Part shown: positions 44,480 to 56,479 of the stretch, piece by piece
Numbering within the stretch: position 1 is the stretch's first letter
Layout: every line of letters starts with the position of its first letter
Assembly: GCF_000237925.1 (NCBI RefSeq)
Contig: NW_017385994.1
Location: 248,001-312,000, forward strand
DNA: 64,000 nucleotides
Reading direction: 5' to 3'
From: Schistosoma mansoni
Lineage: Eukaryota; Platyhelminthes; Trematoda; Strigeidida; Schistosomatidae
Translations under genes and position numbers: made by a program
The notes under the pieces: model-generated
Seen by the model: the letters and a program-made list of their open reading frames with translations, nothing else
Databases searched by the model: none
What the model was told of the DNA's origin: nothing

Positions 44480-46529
44480 TAGAATTTAATTCATTCTTGA
44501 TAGATGAAATGTGTTGGAAAGGAAAGCTTCCCAACACTCAGCGATCGATTTCCCAGTCTACTTCAACCAACTGTCAAAGTGATGAAGTCTTAAGCAAATA
44601 GCTGAGCATAGAAGTTATGGCTTCCAATCATCAAAATTCAGTCACGAACATCAACATTAGGAATATATTAAATCATTGTTTTAAAAGACTGATATTTGAA
44701 CAAAGAATATTCTTTTTGATAAATTCTCTTCAGGTTCTACAATTATATATCAAAATTAATAATATGAAAGAATGGCCAGGTGAAAGACAAAGTACATCGT
44801 TGATGAGACGTCACTGATTACGAAACCTGACAAAGGTTCAGGAGTGGTTCTTTTTAATAAAAACGATTATATTGATAAAATGGGTACCATCTTAAATGAC
44901 GAATTAAAATGTCAAAAAATAACTAACCAGAAAGATCTCAATATTAAAGTAGAGAAGGAGCTTACCAGTTCTTTGAAGAAGCTCAGAAACAGACTATTTC
45001 GTCTGGTTTATATGAAATGATTAAACCAGTGAGGACCTATCTGCCAAGATTGTATGGATTACCAAAGGTACACAAACCGGAGATCACATTACGACCTATT
45101 TTAGATATGCATAATTCTCCTTATCATACTATAGCTAATTGGTTGGTAACTTTATTGAAACCTCTCCACGAAAAGTTGGTTAAACAGTGTTAAGGGTGTA
45201 TTTCAAATTGTTGATAAAGTCAAAAATGATAATACTTTGGGACTAAAGATGATGTCTTTGGATGTAACATCACTATTCACAAATGTCCCACTCATAGAGA
45301 CCGTAGAATATATAGGGGAACAACTGATTGAAAATGAAATTGAAACTACAGTTCCAATTAATGTCGTGGAAGAGTTACTACTGAAATGCACCATGAATGT
45401 GAATTTCAAATTCGACGGTGAAATATTTAGACAAACAGATGGTGTTGCAGTGGGTTCACCTCTTGGCCCTATACAAGCTGATATATTTCTAGCCAAACTA
45501 GAGAACGGTCCTTTAAAAAAGATTATTCAAAAATTCAAATTTTACTGTAGATATATGGATGACACATTCATCCTGTGTAAAGATAATATATCACAGCACG
45601 ACGTGATTAGGCAGTTTAACGAAGTGCATCCAGCCATTCAGTTTACATCGGAGGAAGAGAGTGATGGCCGAATAGCCTTTCTGGACGTCCTCTTAACTAA
45701 GAGAGCAGATGGACCATCTTCTACAACCGCCTCACAATAAGAACTGTTAATAAAGACAGATTCCCTGAATTCGCCACATCTATGTGTATTGACCAATTCA
45801 ACTGCTCCTGTGGAGCCAGTTATATAGGGCGTACAATTCGGCAAGTTCGTCAACGAATAACAGAACACCAAACGTCGTGGTTGAACAAAGGACAGGTAAA
45901 GGGGATTAAGAGTTCTATTCTCGCTCACTTGGTGGACACAGGTCATCAGGTTGAACTGAATAAAGCTTTTAAGGTTATCTACCATATTCCATCAAATTTG
46001 TCACATGGTTTATGAGCTCGTCTATTGCACATAGCTGAAGCCATCGCAATTCATATTCACAAATCGAACCTTTGTATCCAAAAGAAGTTTGTACAACAAC
46101 TATCGCTACCTTGGCCATCGGTACAACGGAGTTTGTAACAGAATTTTGGTAAACAATTATTTTATTCTTTCCTTTTTATGTATTTTACTTACTCTCTATA
46201 TTCGTCTATCGACCCTTACATAACTACTACTACCAGTTAGCATAATGTTCACTTCGTTCTCCATCTCAGATATTAACAATTAACGACGATAGATATTACA
46301 GTTTAAAGACAGTAACTTTTATGCCACTTGTCATATACACTCAGTTCATTCTATATACTTGAAATAAATATGACCTACTTTATTCACTAATCACTTACAT
46401 CTTGTACATGTAAATGTTAGTTAGTATCAACAAATTCTTTGTCAATTAAAACACACATTTATCTCAGTAATATAATCAGTTGAGTCAAATCAAAATCATT
46501 TAGACGAGATGAATGGATGTGAAAGATGA
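44480..46529 (+). mobile_element. Penelope-like element, unit 1 copy
   Basis: Order of recognisable parts: KGSGVVLFNKNDYIDKMGTI (about 44834), the RT start PRLYGLPKVHKPEITLRPIL (about 45045), the palm MMSLDVTSLFTNVPLIETVE, TDGVAVGSPLGPIQADIFLA and the catalytic FYCRYMDDTFILCKD (45237-45740), then the GIY-YIG endonuclease FNCSCGASYIGRTIRQVRQR with ILAHLVDTGHQVELNKAF (45782-46015) and a tail to about 46140. The 3' end lies near 46529. The copy is broken into several frames and the same breaks appear in the other two copies, so all derive from one already dead sequence. Confidence 0.88.
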
Positions 46530-46740
46530 ACCATCATTGTCTGTGAAATATGAGAAGACAAAATGAGAAGACGGAATTTGAATTATCTAATTGACTGTTA
46601 AACATTGAAACGACTCGATTGACAAACTTTGAAAATTGAACATAATAGATGAAAGTGATGAGATTCAAAGGATTGTCAAAAATCTAAACATTTTTCATTC
46701 ATCATTTTGTCTATCAAATGAAACATCGAATTTTACTTGA
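46530..46740 (+). other. Upstream region of the small secreted-peptide gene
   Basis: Sequence after the PLE 3' end that is not present after the PLE in unit 2. It is rich in GATGA/GAAGA motifs and leads to the TATA box at 46752. Confidence 0.4.
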
Positions 46741-46751
46741 ATCATTGTGTA

Positions 46752-46759
46752 TATAAAAG
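46752..46759 (+). promoter_or_regulatory. TATA box of the small peptide gene
   Basis: TATAAAAG lies 175 bases before the ATG at 46927. A GTAAGTTGTG donor at 46784 and a GTTTCAG acceptor ending at 46883 could mark a 5'UTR intron, though the donor lies very close to the expected start of transcription. Confidence 0.5.
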
Positions 46760-46926
46760 CCGAAATTGAGTTTTGACTTCAATGTAAGTTGTGTGTGTTT
46801 CCAGCATTTACTTGAAAGTGTATAAGAATTTGTGAGGGAGATTCAGGTACTTCTATGAGCTAGATGTATTGTTTATGTTTCAGAATCGGTATCATATTTA
46901 CTAACCACTTGACTCGAAACTATATC

Positions 46927-47191
46927 ATGTCACAAGTGAAATTATTAATAGTCACCTTATTATCGTTGGTGCTATTCGAAGGAGTCAAGGCAGAGGAGAA
47001 TGATGATGATGGTAAGTTGATCTGTTTCACTTAGCGTGTGTTTACAAAATCTATTAAAGTAAACTTAATTCAAACATCATTTATTTAAAGTGAATAAACA
47101 TCATTCACATGACTGTTATGGTGTGCGGTATCCAAGACAAATACTGATACCCGAACTTCCTATAGGCAAGCTCGATCCAACTATGAAATGA
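46927..47191 (+). CDS. Small secreted peptide gene, two exons, 36 residues
   Basis: Exon 1 (46927-47011) encodes a clear signal peptide, MSQVKLLIVTLLSLVLFEGV then KA, and EENDDD, ending in phase 1 at donor GTAAGTTGAT. The first phase-compatible acceptor (TTCCTATAG, ending at 47165) leads to GKLDPTMK and TGA at 47189-47191. After cleavage behind VKA the mature peptide would be only about 14 residues, acidic then basic. The exon layout, with one signal exon and tiny downstream exons, recalls schistosome micro-exon genes, but extra micro-exons in the 154-base intron or a truncated gene cannot be excluded. No second copy was seen in the window. Confidence 0.55.
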
Positions 47192-47372
47192 GAAGACTAA
47201 GTGTGGAGGTTGTAGTTTACTAGACTGAACCGAATCACATGCATAAGCACTCACTTTTATACACAAACATGACTAAAATCTAGAAGTCAAAACAATTTGT
47301 CGACCATTCACATGGATTTTTCACTATTAAATTTTTAATTGACACAACATGGACTTCCCATTCTACGACTTT

Positions 47373-48106
47373 TCACTGGCACACTGTATTAGGAACCTTG
47401 ATGATCGTATTTCGTGCACTTGAACTAATTCTCATTGTGTCAGGTCCAGGTAGCATAGAAACAGTGTAGTAAATGCTGGTAAATAGGAAACCTGAGTAGG
47501 ATTCTCCACAGACGTTGTATTCTGCTGCAAAGCACAACTGACCAACGTTCACTGTATGACATGAAACCATGAAGTTGAGCTCAAATAGAAACAACACGTC
47601 ATGATCACTTGGGCTATCAACTGTACACACAATTCATTAGGAATGAATATTGTGATTAGACTCATAGTATTTCGATCTAACTAAAAATAAGTTGAAGAAC
47701 CACTCATGTTCTGATTATAAGTGAAACCTCGACAATGGATTTCTACCGTCGATACAATCTTCATTGTACAAATAGTATTCGAGAAGTAATATTCACAGTA
47801 ACTCAAGAATAAGAATTTCCCATATATCGTACTAGATAGTTGGTATATTCTGACATTTCCGCCTTCTTGATTNNNNNNNNNNNNNNNNNNNNNNNNNNNN
47901 NNNNNNNNNNNNNNNNNNNNNNNNNNNNNNNNNNNNNNNNNNNNNNNNNNNNNNNNNNNNNNNNNNNNNNNNNNNNNNNNNNNNNNNNNNNNNNNNNNNN
48001 NNNNNNNNNNNNNNNNNNNNNNNNNNNNNNNNNNNNNNNNNNNNNNNNNNNNNNNNNNNNNNNNNNNNNNNNTGAGTAGTAGTAAGACGATGAGTCTCAT
48101 TGCCAT
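47373..48106 (-). CDS. Secreted Cys-containing protein gene, interrupted by gap
   Basis: Minus strand. Exon 1 starts at 48106 with MAMRLIVLLLL and enters the N gap (47873-48072). The same exon is complete at 59203-59296. After the gap an open exon (47728-47872: GNVRIYQLSSTIYGKFLFLS, then CTMKIVSTVEIHC) has a weak donor GTTTCAC and joins in phase through acceptor TGTACAG to 47373-47620 (VDSPSDHDVLFLFELNFMVS, CHTVNVGQLCFAAEYNVCGE, IYYTVSMLPGPDTM), ending in VCQ and stop. The body alternates hydrophobic residues and cysteines like a small extracellular beta-sheet domain, but I recognise no family. Its body is unrelated to that of the gene at 58147-59296, with which it shares promoter and signal exon. 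Confidence 0.55.
47873..48072. other. Assembly gap (200 N)
   Basis: A fixed-size gap inside the secreted-protein gene. It hides the end of the signal-peptide exon and the following intron and possible exons. Confidence 0.98.
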
Positions 48107-48720
48107 TCTGAAAGAAAGAGAATTTTTGACCTGTTAGTAGTCAGTAAATCTTTGTTGTTGAGTTCATGTGAATTAATCAGAGTAAATGTGGTAGAGTAGT
48201 AATAGCACCACGTAAGTTACAGAAAATTCACAACTTACTCTCCTCACTCTGAATGTTTGTCTTCCACTACACGATAATGTTAGTGGGAGTTGCCAATCGA
48301 AGTGTCATTTAAATACACATGTATTTATATGGCAATGAGGTCTATGGAAAATAGGTTAAGAAAGTCACGTAATAAATCAGTCAAATCAATCATGATAATC
48401 ACTTGTATTCTAATGACCGATGAATGTTCATAGACCCACTTGAGGTACAGGTGTTTTCTTCCGATTGTGTGTGAACTATTCGCTTCCATTGTACTCTGTG
48501 GATTATTCAAAATCCTTAAACATGTGAATTGCGATTCCAGCTGTTTTTTTTCCAGGTTGTGAATATATTGATCACTTTTTCATTGTTCACAAAGTTTAGG
48601 AGAATCACCACAACTATACACTACCTTCAGGTATCCATATAGGCATGTTCCAAAACATTAGGTTTTGCACATAAATGCAGGATTGAATTTTCTTGGTGGC
48701 CCTGATTGCTAGGAGCTTGA
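48107..48720 (-). promoter_or_regulatory. Promoter and 5'UTR-intron cassette, copy 1
   Basis: Read on the minus strand: TATA-like TATAAATA (48329 to 48322), a short 5'UTR exon, a donor GTAAGTTGTG at 48238 and an acceptor CTTTCTTTCAG ending at 48108, one base before the ATG. The whole stretch matches 59297-59905 with only scattered differences, far closer than the surrounding unit sequence. Both copies keep TATA box, intron signals and signal-peptide start. Confidence 0.65.
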
Positions 48721-49909
48721 CAGAACACCACATTCAAAATTCCTAAATTTGATTCTTTTTGATGTATTCTGATTCCATTTATCTTGATTGACGTTTTTTT
48801 ACTGATTTGTTCATACTTATTGGTTCTCCAGTAAATAAATTTCGTTATTATTGTTGTGTTAATGAATGATTGTGTTCTGACGTACTTTTAAATGCATATT
48901 TACTGAATGGTTACCGAATGGTTACTGTATTTGGATCATTTCTAAACTACTATGAAATTAGATAAGTTGTTTCTTTTATTTATATACAACCCTTATACTA
49001 ACTCCTAACTAATTAATCAATCAACCACTGCTTATATAATACTATAGAACTTGAATATGCGGTTATCAGTATTGATAGAGTGATGGTATTATGATGGCAG
49101 AATGTGCGTTTACTATTTTTCATACTGATCTCCCTACTTAAGACTAATTAGACGAAATAGTTTTACAATGCTTACTGGTTTTTAATAATTTTGGAGATGT
49201 TGTTAATCCTACAGGTTGAATAATTTTTGGAAATTGAAATATTCACCACTAACGGTATGGGTAAATACATTCAAACAAATAGTTCATAAACATATTTTAC
49301 ATTAACAGTGTTTTCACATCTCTGTCAACATCATTTTATGCTGTACAGAAAGATGTGTGAAGTTAATCAATTCAAAATACACAGACTTGATATTCAACCA
49401 AGTTGCGCCTCTAATTTGAATGATTGTACTACTTATACAGTAGTATGACTAGACAGTATGAAACTTATATATAAATGTAATATAAGAAATAATTGAACCA
49501 GCTAATGTAATTAGATGCGTGCACCTTCAAAGTCGATGCTCATTAAAACTGAAAGTCTCCATAAATTTCGACGAACACTGAATACAATATTTCAAGGTAT
49601 TCTGTTTAGTAAATGCCTGCGAAATAGTACACAAGAAAGCAGATGAATAGCTAAATGTAGTCAATGACTACACAACTCACCTTTCAATAAATCGACAGAA
49701 GAAAAATATAATGATACACTATTGTTTAATAATGGTAAACTGTGAAACAGATTGATTGTGTGAAAACACTACCACGATGTATGTTTTATTAAAAACTTAG
49801 AAGTGTAAAATGATTCAGTCTGTGACTATGATTCCGAATAAATCCTACAATTCACATTATTGAGAGTATTGTAAGATATGTTGACTCGAAATGATTTCTG
49901 AATTGCCTT

Positions 49910-50712
49910 TCAAATGATGAACACTATTATAGGAACGTGACTAGACCTGTAAACTGATCTGGATTCTGTAACTAATCTCAGAATATATATTTTTACTGTG
50001 ATGCAGTTCCCAATCAATACATATAATGTGGAGTATGAGTAATTGATGACATGAGGTGTTGTGTCGTTAGATGTTATTTTTGTGAAGGGTGTATTGTTGT
50101 TTTTTGGGTATATCTGAGAAAAGTGTTCGCATTTAGCGGTTTTGAAAAAGCTATGGTAGCGATGGGAGTAGTCCAGTTCTACATCATATACTGACAAATT
50201 ATGTATTAGAAGTCATGCATTTTCAAAGATATCTCGAATATAACTAAGCCGAACCATTCAGACATCGCTCACCAACTCCACAAATACAATCAAGACCATG
50301 TGGCGAACCCATTAAACAGTGATTCACCATTGTTTATTCAACGTTGAACACTCACAATCATAGACTAGAATAAACTACACATGAACTGTGAGAAAACATG
50401 AAAAGTATGGAGGAATGAGAGGTAAATGCACAAAAGAGCAGTGGTGTTAGTTTAAATGTGGTTTCTCTACTCATTCACATCATGCTTGTGTTCGCTAATA
50501 GTTTTTCAACATGACCTTTCGTTTACTATACAAACATTCGACTCTTGATAAAATGAAGATGTCGACGATGATAGATTGGGTTAGTCTGGTCGAGTCAAGT
50601 CCTGTGCTCACATGGATTCTGGAGATCGAACTGTAGGTGGCTAATAATAGGCGAGAAACGATATTGATGGAATTCGATTAGACATCTAGTTGACGTGTGG
50701 ATGGACCTACAT
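49910..50712 (-). CDS. Family C candidate gene exons, copy 2
   Basis: This is the most open copy. The exon ending at 50612 (SIHTSTRCLIEFHQYRFSPI, ISHLQFDLQNP) has donor GTGAGCAC; the acceptor TTTGTCAG leads into 50190 downward (LYDVELDYSHRYHSFFKTAK, CEHFSQIYPKNNNTPFTKIT, then SNDTTPHVINYSYSTLYVLI). The join is in phase. An N-glycosylation-type NDT and several cysteines are present. The 5' start, with any signal peptide, was not found. The 3' end is either the stop at 49910 or an earlier donor. Not recognised as any known family. Confidence 0.4.
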
Positions 50713-51284
50713 GTTTTGTGTGGGTCAGAAGAGCAAGTGTTTAAATACATATGATTTCCGAAAATTATACATGGTTTTACCAATTGAGGCTCCTCACAAT
50801 TCGCTTAGAACTACTAGTTGAGCAAGCGTGAATTAATCGCGAATATCTGAATCGAAATTTTTAGATAAGCCAATACCCTCTTCCCAAGAATGAAATGTTC
50901 TTCTAATAATCATCAAGTTTCCCTTCCTTATCCCTTTTTATTCACCACTTCCCGTTTCATAGAATTCATTCTCTATTCTTTTCCTTTGACTAAACAAACG
51001 GAAATTGAAACAAGCAGATGATTCTTTGACGATCAAGAGGGATATTGAAATGAGATTATAATGCTAAAAGTCTAAACAGCTCTTCTTTCTCTAACAATGT
51101 AGAGTAATATTGACATTTATCAGTCACTGAAAGTGTTTGTATCTATCCGAAGATAAAAGCAGCAACAAGGGTCAACACAAAGAATGCTCTAGTGGATCAT
51201 GTTGCTTACTCTAAGTGTACCTCCACATCATTAATTCCTGAATGTGGGAATCGAAATGAGGACATTCTGTTGCGTGCATTCAGA

Positions 51285-51372
51285 TGTACAATGCTGAGCA
51301 GTCCCATACAAGCATGAAACAGACGTCCAGTGCTTCCATATTTCAACTAGTGGTCTAACAATAATTACTTCA
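51285..51372 (+). mobile_element. Degraded SINE B ribozyme fragment (unit 2)
   Basis: Paralogue of 40470-40560, with the same eroded ribozyme core and identical CAGACGTCCAGTGCTTCCAT. It shows that the insertion is older than the segmental duplication. Confidence 0.55.
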
Positions 51373-52788
51373 GACTTGCGTGAAACTCAACGATCTCTAC
51401 AAACCTACACTGATAATCATTGAATGCATTATGTCCGGTATAAGATATGATGGATGACAGAAAATGTCATAATCATAATGGAAATACTTTGGTAATTTAT
51501 TTACTGACGAGTACCAGTAAATAGGTCACACTAAAATGTCTGCTAGATGATCTGATTAGAAAGAAGTGAACTAAATCCTCCAAAGACTACTTGCTTGAAT
51601 TTTTCTACCAACTCCTTTCCTTATTCTTTTTGTAAACTCTTTCAAATAAAATATTCTAAACTAGAATTTATGAGTTTACTACCTAATGGTTCAATTAAAT
51701 ATACCATTATCGAAATACTTCAGTTTACCGTAATTCGCAAAAATACAACATTGTCTTATCCTCCAGATTACTAACAATATCTTTCCATCAAATAATCAAT
51801 GTCATCAACTGAATTTCATAAGAATAATGAGAGATTTTCTATGCTTACAAATGTGTGTAAATATAAGTATAGCTCCATTGTTTTGTTCGAAAACTTCACT
51901 AATCTCTTATATGCCTGGACTATATGGATTGACCGATGAGTACAACCAATAAAACAAACAAAATCCATTTTGCAAAAGTAGTCGACATATTCGCTAGTTG
52001 AAGTAGTGCCATCGAGGATAACAATCGGATAATAATCTTCGCTTATAATGCTTGTGAATTAAGACTGTATCGAGACAATACGCACAGTATGCACATATGC
52101 CAATAAGAGACTGATCAATTGCAGTCCTAAAAATCTATGGGAAGATTTAAACAAACAATATCAAGTGAATTTAATAAGAATTTCTGAAGTTCATCTATAA
52201 CATCATGATAATATTACAGTGAGAGTTTGAATTAGATTATCTCACTGGAATACGGAAACTAGCAGATACATCTCTTGTTTTATACATTTATGGATTGATC
52301 TTAGATAACCAAAGAAAATCAAGAAGCACTTCATGGTTGTTTTGTTTTTATTCAAGGAAATATTAATATTGTGATTTATTCATCATTTATCCCTATCAAC
52401 TGACTTGATGATTTCATCATAATTCGTGTGTATATGTTAGACGATTTAACTGTTTTCAATGCGGAGTGACTTTTGGAAAAGCCTTTGGATTAACAGATCA
52501 TATGAATAGTTGAATTAATGAGTCGATATAAGATCGACCACCTCAAAAAACCTGGAAAGAGTGAATGGCCATTTCATCCTAGTATGGGACTCCTCAACAG
52601 TGCGAAGCTTGCTGAAATCGATTTATGAACTCAACCAATGAATTATGACAATATCCACAACCACGTCCCCATTCTGACAATATCATTTTATTGTAAATAA
52701 TATGAGTGTTTAAACAAACACAGAACTTGATTGTTTCAGATAAATTGAACATTCAGTGGGAAGTTATTGGTAAATATACTACTTAAAC

Positions 52789-55728
52789 CTGTGTAAATTT
52801 AATTCGGTTATTTATTTACTCTGAAGGAGTGACCTACATTAAGTACGGAAACGTCAGTAATACACCTTTTCTGTTCATTGAGATATAACAAATTATATGT
52901 TTATCATAAACACAGAACTATTTAGTGACTACTATCTTTCCAATTAGATCAGTTGAAGCTAATTGTGTAAAACAATGTAGAACTTTGTAAATGAATCTAA
53001 TTCTACCGAATACAATGACAAGTTTGCGAAAGTTTTCAAATTATCGGTTGAAATCTAAACATTATCATACACATCTGCAGAGAACCGGAAAGATTTTCAA
53101 GTTCCCGTTAAGAGGATGCTACAGTATTGATCTGAACTGACTGACACGGAGCCATCTACTAACTCAATCGTGAAAATTATCACAAAGAATGGTACTGGTT
53201 TCAAGATTACAATTTGCGAGAAGCATTCCCAATGCGATTTTCACGGTCATTATCAACTACTTTCGCTTCATCATATATTACATCATACTGTTGAAATTGG
53301 ATGTCAACAATGTTATCGGGTTGCGTACAGGTAGGATTTACAACATATGAAGGCTTGTCTTTAAGGAGCAATGTGTAATAAAATCTAATTTCATATATTT
53401 AAATATCCTATTCGAATATATTTCTGTCTCCTATTCATTTGTATTGTTCCATCTTTTGTGTTTGTTAGTAGGAGATCCAGGCTAATTAAACCGTAGTCCC
53501 ATCTCAAGTAAGAGTTATTTTATCCCTCAACATTATCATACACATCTGCAGAGAACCGGAAAGATTTTTAAGTTCTCCTTAAAAGGAAGCTACAGTATTG
53601 ATCTGAAGTGACTGACACAGAGACATCTACTAACTGAATCGTGATAATATACATAAACAATGGTACTGGTTTTACGATTAGAATTTAATTCATTCTTGAT
53701 AGATGAAATGTGTTGGAAAGGAAAGCTTCCCAACACTCAGCGATCGATTTCCCAGTCTACTTCAACCAACTGTCAAAGTGATGAAGTCTTAAGCAAATAG
53801 CTGAGCATAGAAGTTATGGCTTCCAATCATCAAAATTCAGTCACGAACATCAACATTAGGAATATATTAAATCATTGTTTTAAAAGACTGATATTTGAAC
53901 AAAGAATATTCTTTTTGATAAATTCTCTTCAGGTTCTACAATTATATATCAAAATTAATAATATGAAAGAATGGCCAGGTGAAAGACAAAGTACATCGTT
54001 GATGAGACGTCACTGATTACGAAACCTGACAAAGGTTCAGGAGTGGTTCTTTTTAATAAAAACGATTATATTGATAAAATGGGTACCATCTTAAATGACG
54101 AATTAAAATGTCAAAAAATAACTAACCAGAAAGATCTCAATATTAAAGTAGAGAAGGAGCTTACCAGTTCTTTGAAGAAGCTCAGAAACAGACTATTTCG
54201 TCTGGTTTATATGAAATGATTAAACCAGTGAGGACCTATCTGCCAAGATTGTATGGATTACCAAAGGTACACAAACCGGAGATCACATTACGACCTATTT
54301 TAGATATGCATAATTCTCCTTATCATACTATAGCTAATTGGTTGGTAACTTTATTGAAACCTCTCCACGAAAAGTTGGTTAAACAGTGTTAAGGGTGTAT
54401 TTCAAATTGTTGATAAAGTCAAAAATGATAATACTTTGGGACTAAAGATGATGTCTTTGGATGTAACATCACTATTCACAAATGTCCCACTCATAGAGAC
54501 CGTAGAATATATAGGGGAACAACTGATTGAAAATGAAATTGAAACTACAGTTCCAATTAATGTCGTGGAAGAGTTACTACTGAAATGCACCATGAATGTG
54601 AATTTCAAATTCGACGGTGAAATATTTAGACAAACAGATGGTGTTGCAGTGGGTTCACCTCTTGGCCCTATACAAGCTGATATATTTCTAGCCAAACTAG
54701 AGAACGGTCCTTTAAAAAAGATTATTCAAAAATTCAAATTTTACTGTAGATATATGGATGACACATTCATCCTGTGTAAAGATAATATATCACAGCACGA
54801 CGTGATTAGGCAGTTTAACGAAGTGCATCCAGCCATTCAGTTTACATCGGAGGAAGAGAGTGATGGCCGAATAGCCTTTCTGGACGTCCTCTTAACTAAG
54901 AGAGCAGATGGACCATCTTCTACAACCGCCTCACAATAAGAACTGTTAATAAAGACAGATTCCCTGAATTCGCCACATCTATGTGTATTGACCAATTCAA
55001 CTGCTCCTGTGGAGCCAGTTATATAGGGCGTACAATTCGGCAAGTTCGTCAACGAATAACAGAACACCAAACGTCGTGGTTGAACAAAGGACAGGTAAAG
55101 GGGATTAAGAGTTCTATTCTCGCTCACTTGGTGGACACAGGTCATCAGGTTGAACTGAATAAAGCTTTTAAGGTTATCTACCATATTCCATCAAATTTGT
55201 CACATGGTTTATGAGCTCGTCTATTGCACATAGCTGAAGCCATCGCAATTCATATTCACAAATCGAACCTTTGTATCCAAAAGAAGTTTGTACAACAACT
55301 ATCGCTACCTTGGCCATCGGTACAACGGAGTTTGTAACAGAATTTTGGTAAACAATTATTTTATTCTTTCCTTTTTATGTATTTTACTTACTCTCTATAT
55401 TCGTCTATCGACCCTTACATAACTACTACTACCAGTTAGCATAATGTTCACTTCGTTCTCCATCTCAGATATTAACAATTAACGACGATAGATATTACAG
55501 TTTAAAGACAGTAACTTTTATGCCACTTGTCATATACACTCAGTTCATTCTATATACTTGAAATAAATATGACCTACTTTATTCACTAATCACTTACATC
55601 TTGTACATGTAAATGTTAGTTAGTATCAACAAATTCTTTGTCAATTAAAACACACATTTATCTCAGTAATATAATCAGTTGAGTCAAATCAAAATCATTT
55701 AGACGAGATGAATGGATGTGAAAGATGA
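52789..55728 (+). mobile_element. Penelope-like element, unit 2 copy
   Basis: Contains the same series as 44480-46529 (RT palm at 54436-54939, GIY-YIG at 54981-55214) with the upstream hammerhead-like pseudo-LTR at 52813-52864. On reading, 52209-55728 shows no difference from 43010-46529, 3.5 kb at a constant offset of 9199. The left flank is shared with unit 1. The right flank is not; it is shared with the copy at 62947 instead. The element is broken. Confidence 0.88.
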
Positions 55729-55769
55729 CTCAGTCTGTGGCTATGATTACGTAAAGAATTTACAATTAT

Positions 55770-56386
55770 GGTAACGATGAGATTAATTCAGTTCTACATC
55801 ATATACTGACAAATTATGTGTTGGAAATCATTAATTTTCACGTACATCTCGGCTGAACCAAACGGGCGACCCTCACCAACTTCACAAATCCAACCAAGAC
55901 TATGTGGTGAACCCATTAAACAGTGATTCACCATTGTTTATTCAACGTTGAACACTCACAATCGTGGACTACAATAAGATACACATGAACTGTGAGAAAA
56001 CATGAAAAGTATGGAGGAATGAGAGGTAAATGCACAAAGGAGCAGTGGTGTTATTATATTGTGGTTTCTCTACTCATTTACATCATGGTTGTACTCGCTA
56101 ATCGTTTTCCAACATGACCCTTCGTCTACTATACAAACATTCGACTCTTGATAAAATGAACGTGTCGACAATGATAGATTGGGTTAGTCTGGTCGAGTCA
56201 AGTCCTGTGCTCACATGGATTCTCGAGATCGAACTGTAGGTGGCTATTAATAAGCGAGAAACGATATTGATGGAATTCGATTAGACATCTAGTTGACGTG
56301 TGGACCGGCCTACATGTTTTGTGTGGGTCAGGAGAAAAAGTATTGAAATACATATGATTTCCGAAAACTATGCACGGTTTTACCAA
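55770..56386 (-). pseudogene. Family C candidate gene exons, copy 3
   Basis: The upstream exon is preserved (CLIEFHQYRFSLINSHLQFD, LENP, donor GTGAGCAC at about 56210). The second exon (LYDVEL) runs only briefly before a stop and is cut off by the PLE 3' end at 55728. Another truncated copy of the same join lies at the right edge of the window (63864-64000). Confidence 0.45.
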
Positions 56387-56479
56387 TTCAAGCTTCTCGC
56401 AATTTGCTTAGATTTCTTACTCGAACCACTGGTTAAGCAAGGATGAATAAAGCACGAACATCTGAATCGGACGTCGTCG

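Larger units (their letters stand above)
37755..48720 (+). repeat. Segmental tandem unit 1
   Basis: Homology to unit 2 begins at about 37755 (TTTGATTCTTTTTGAT) against 48752 and continues with interruptions to the promoter cassette ending at 48720 (against 59905). Paralogous stretches include 38470-39400 with 49330-50220, 39720-39960 with 50590-50830, 40480-41000 with 51285-51800, and 43010-46529 with 52209-55728. Unit 1 has extra insertions, such as the LTR fossil at 41386. Confidence 0.8.
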
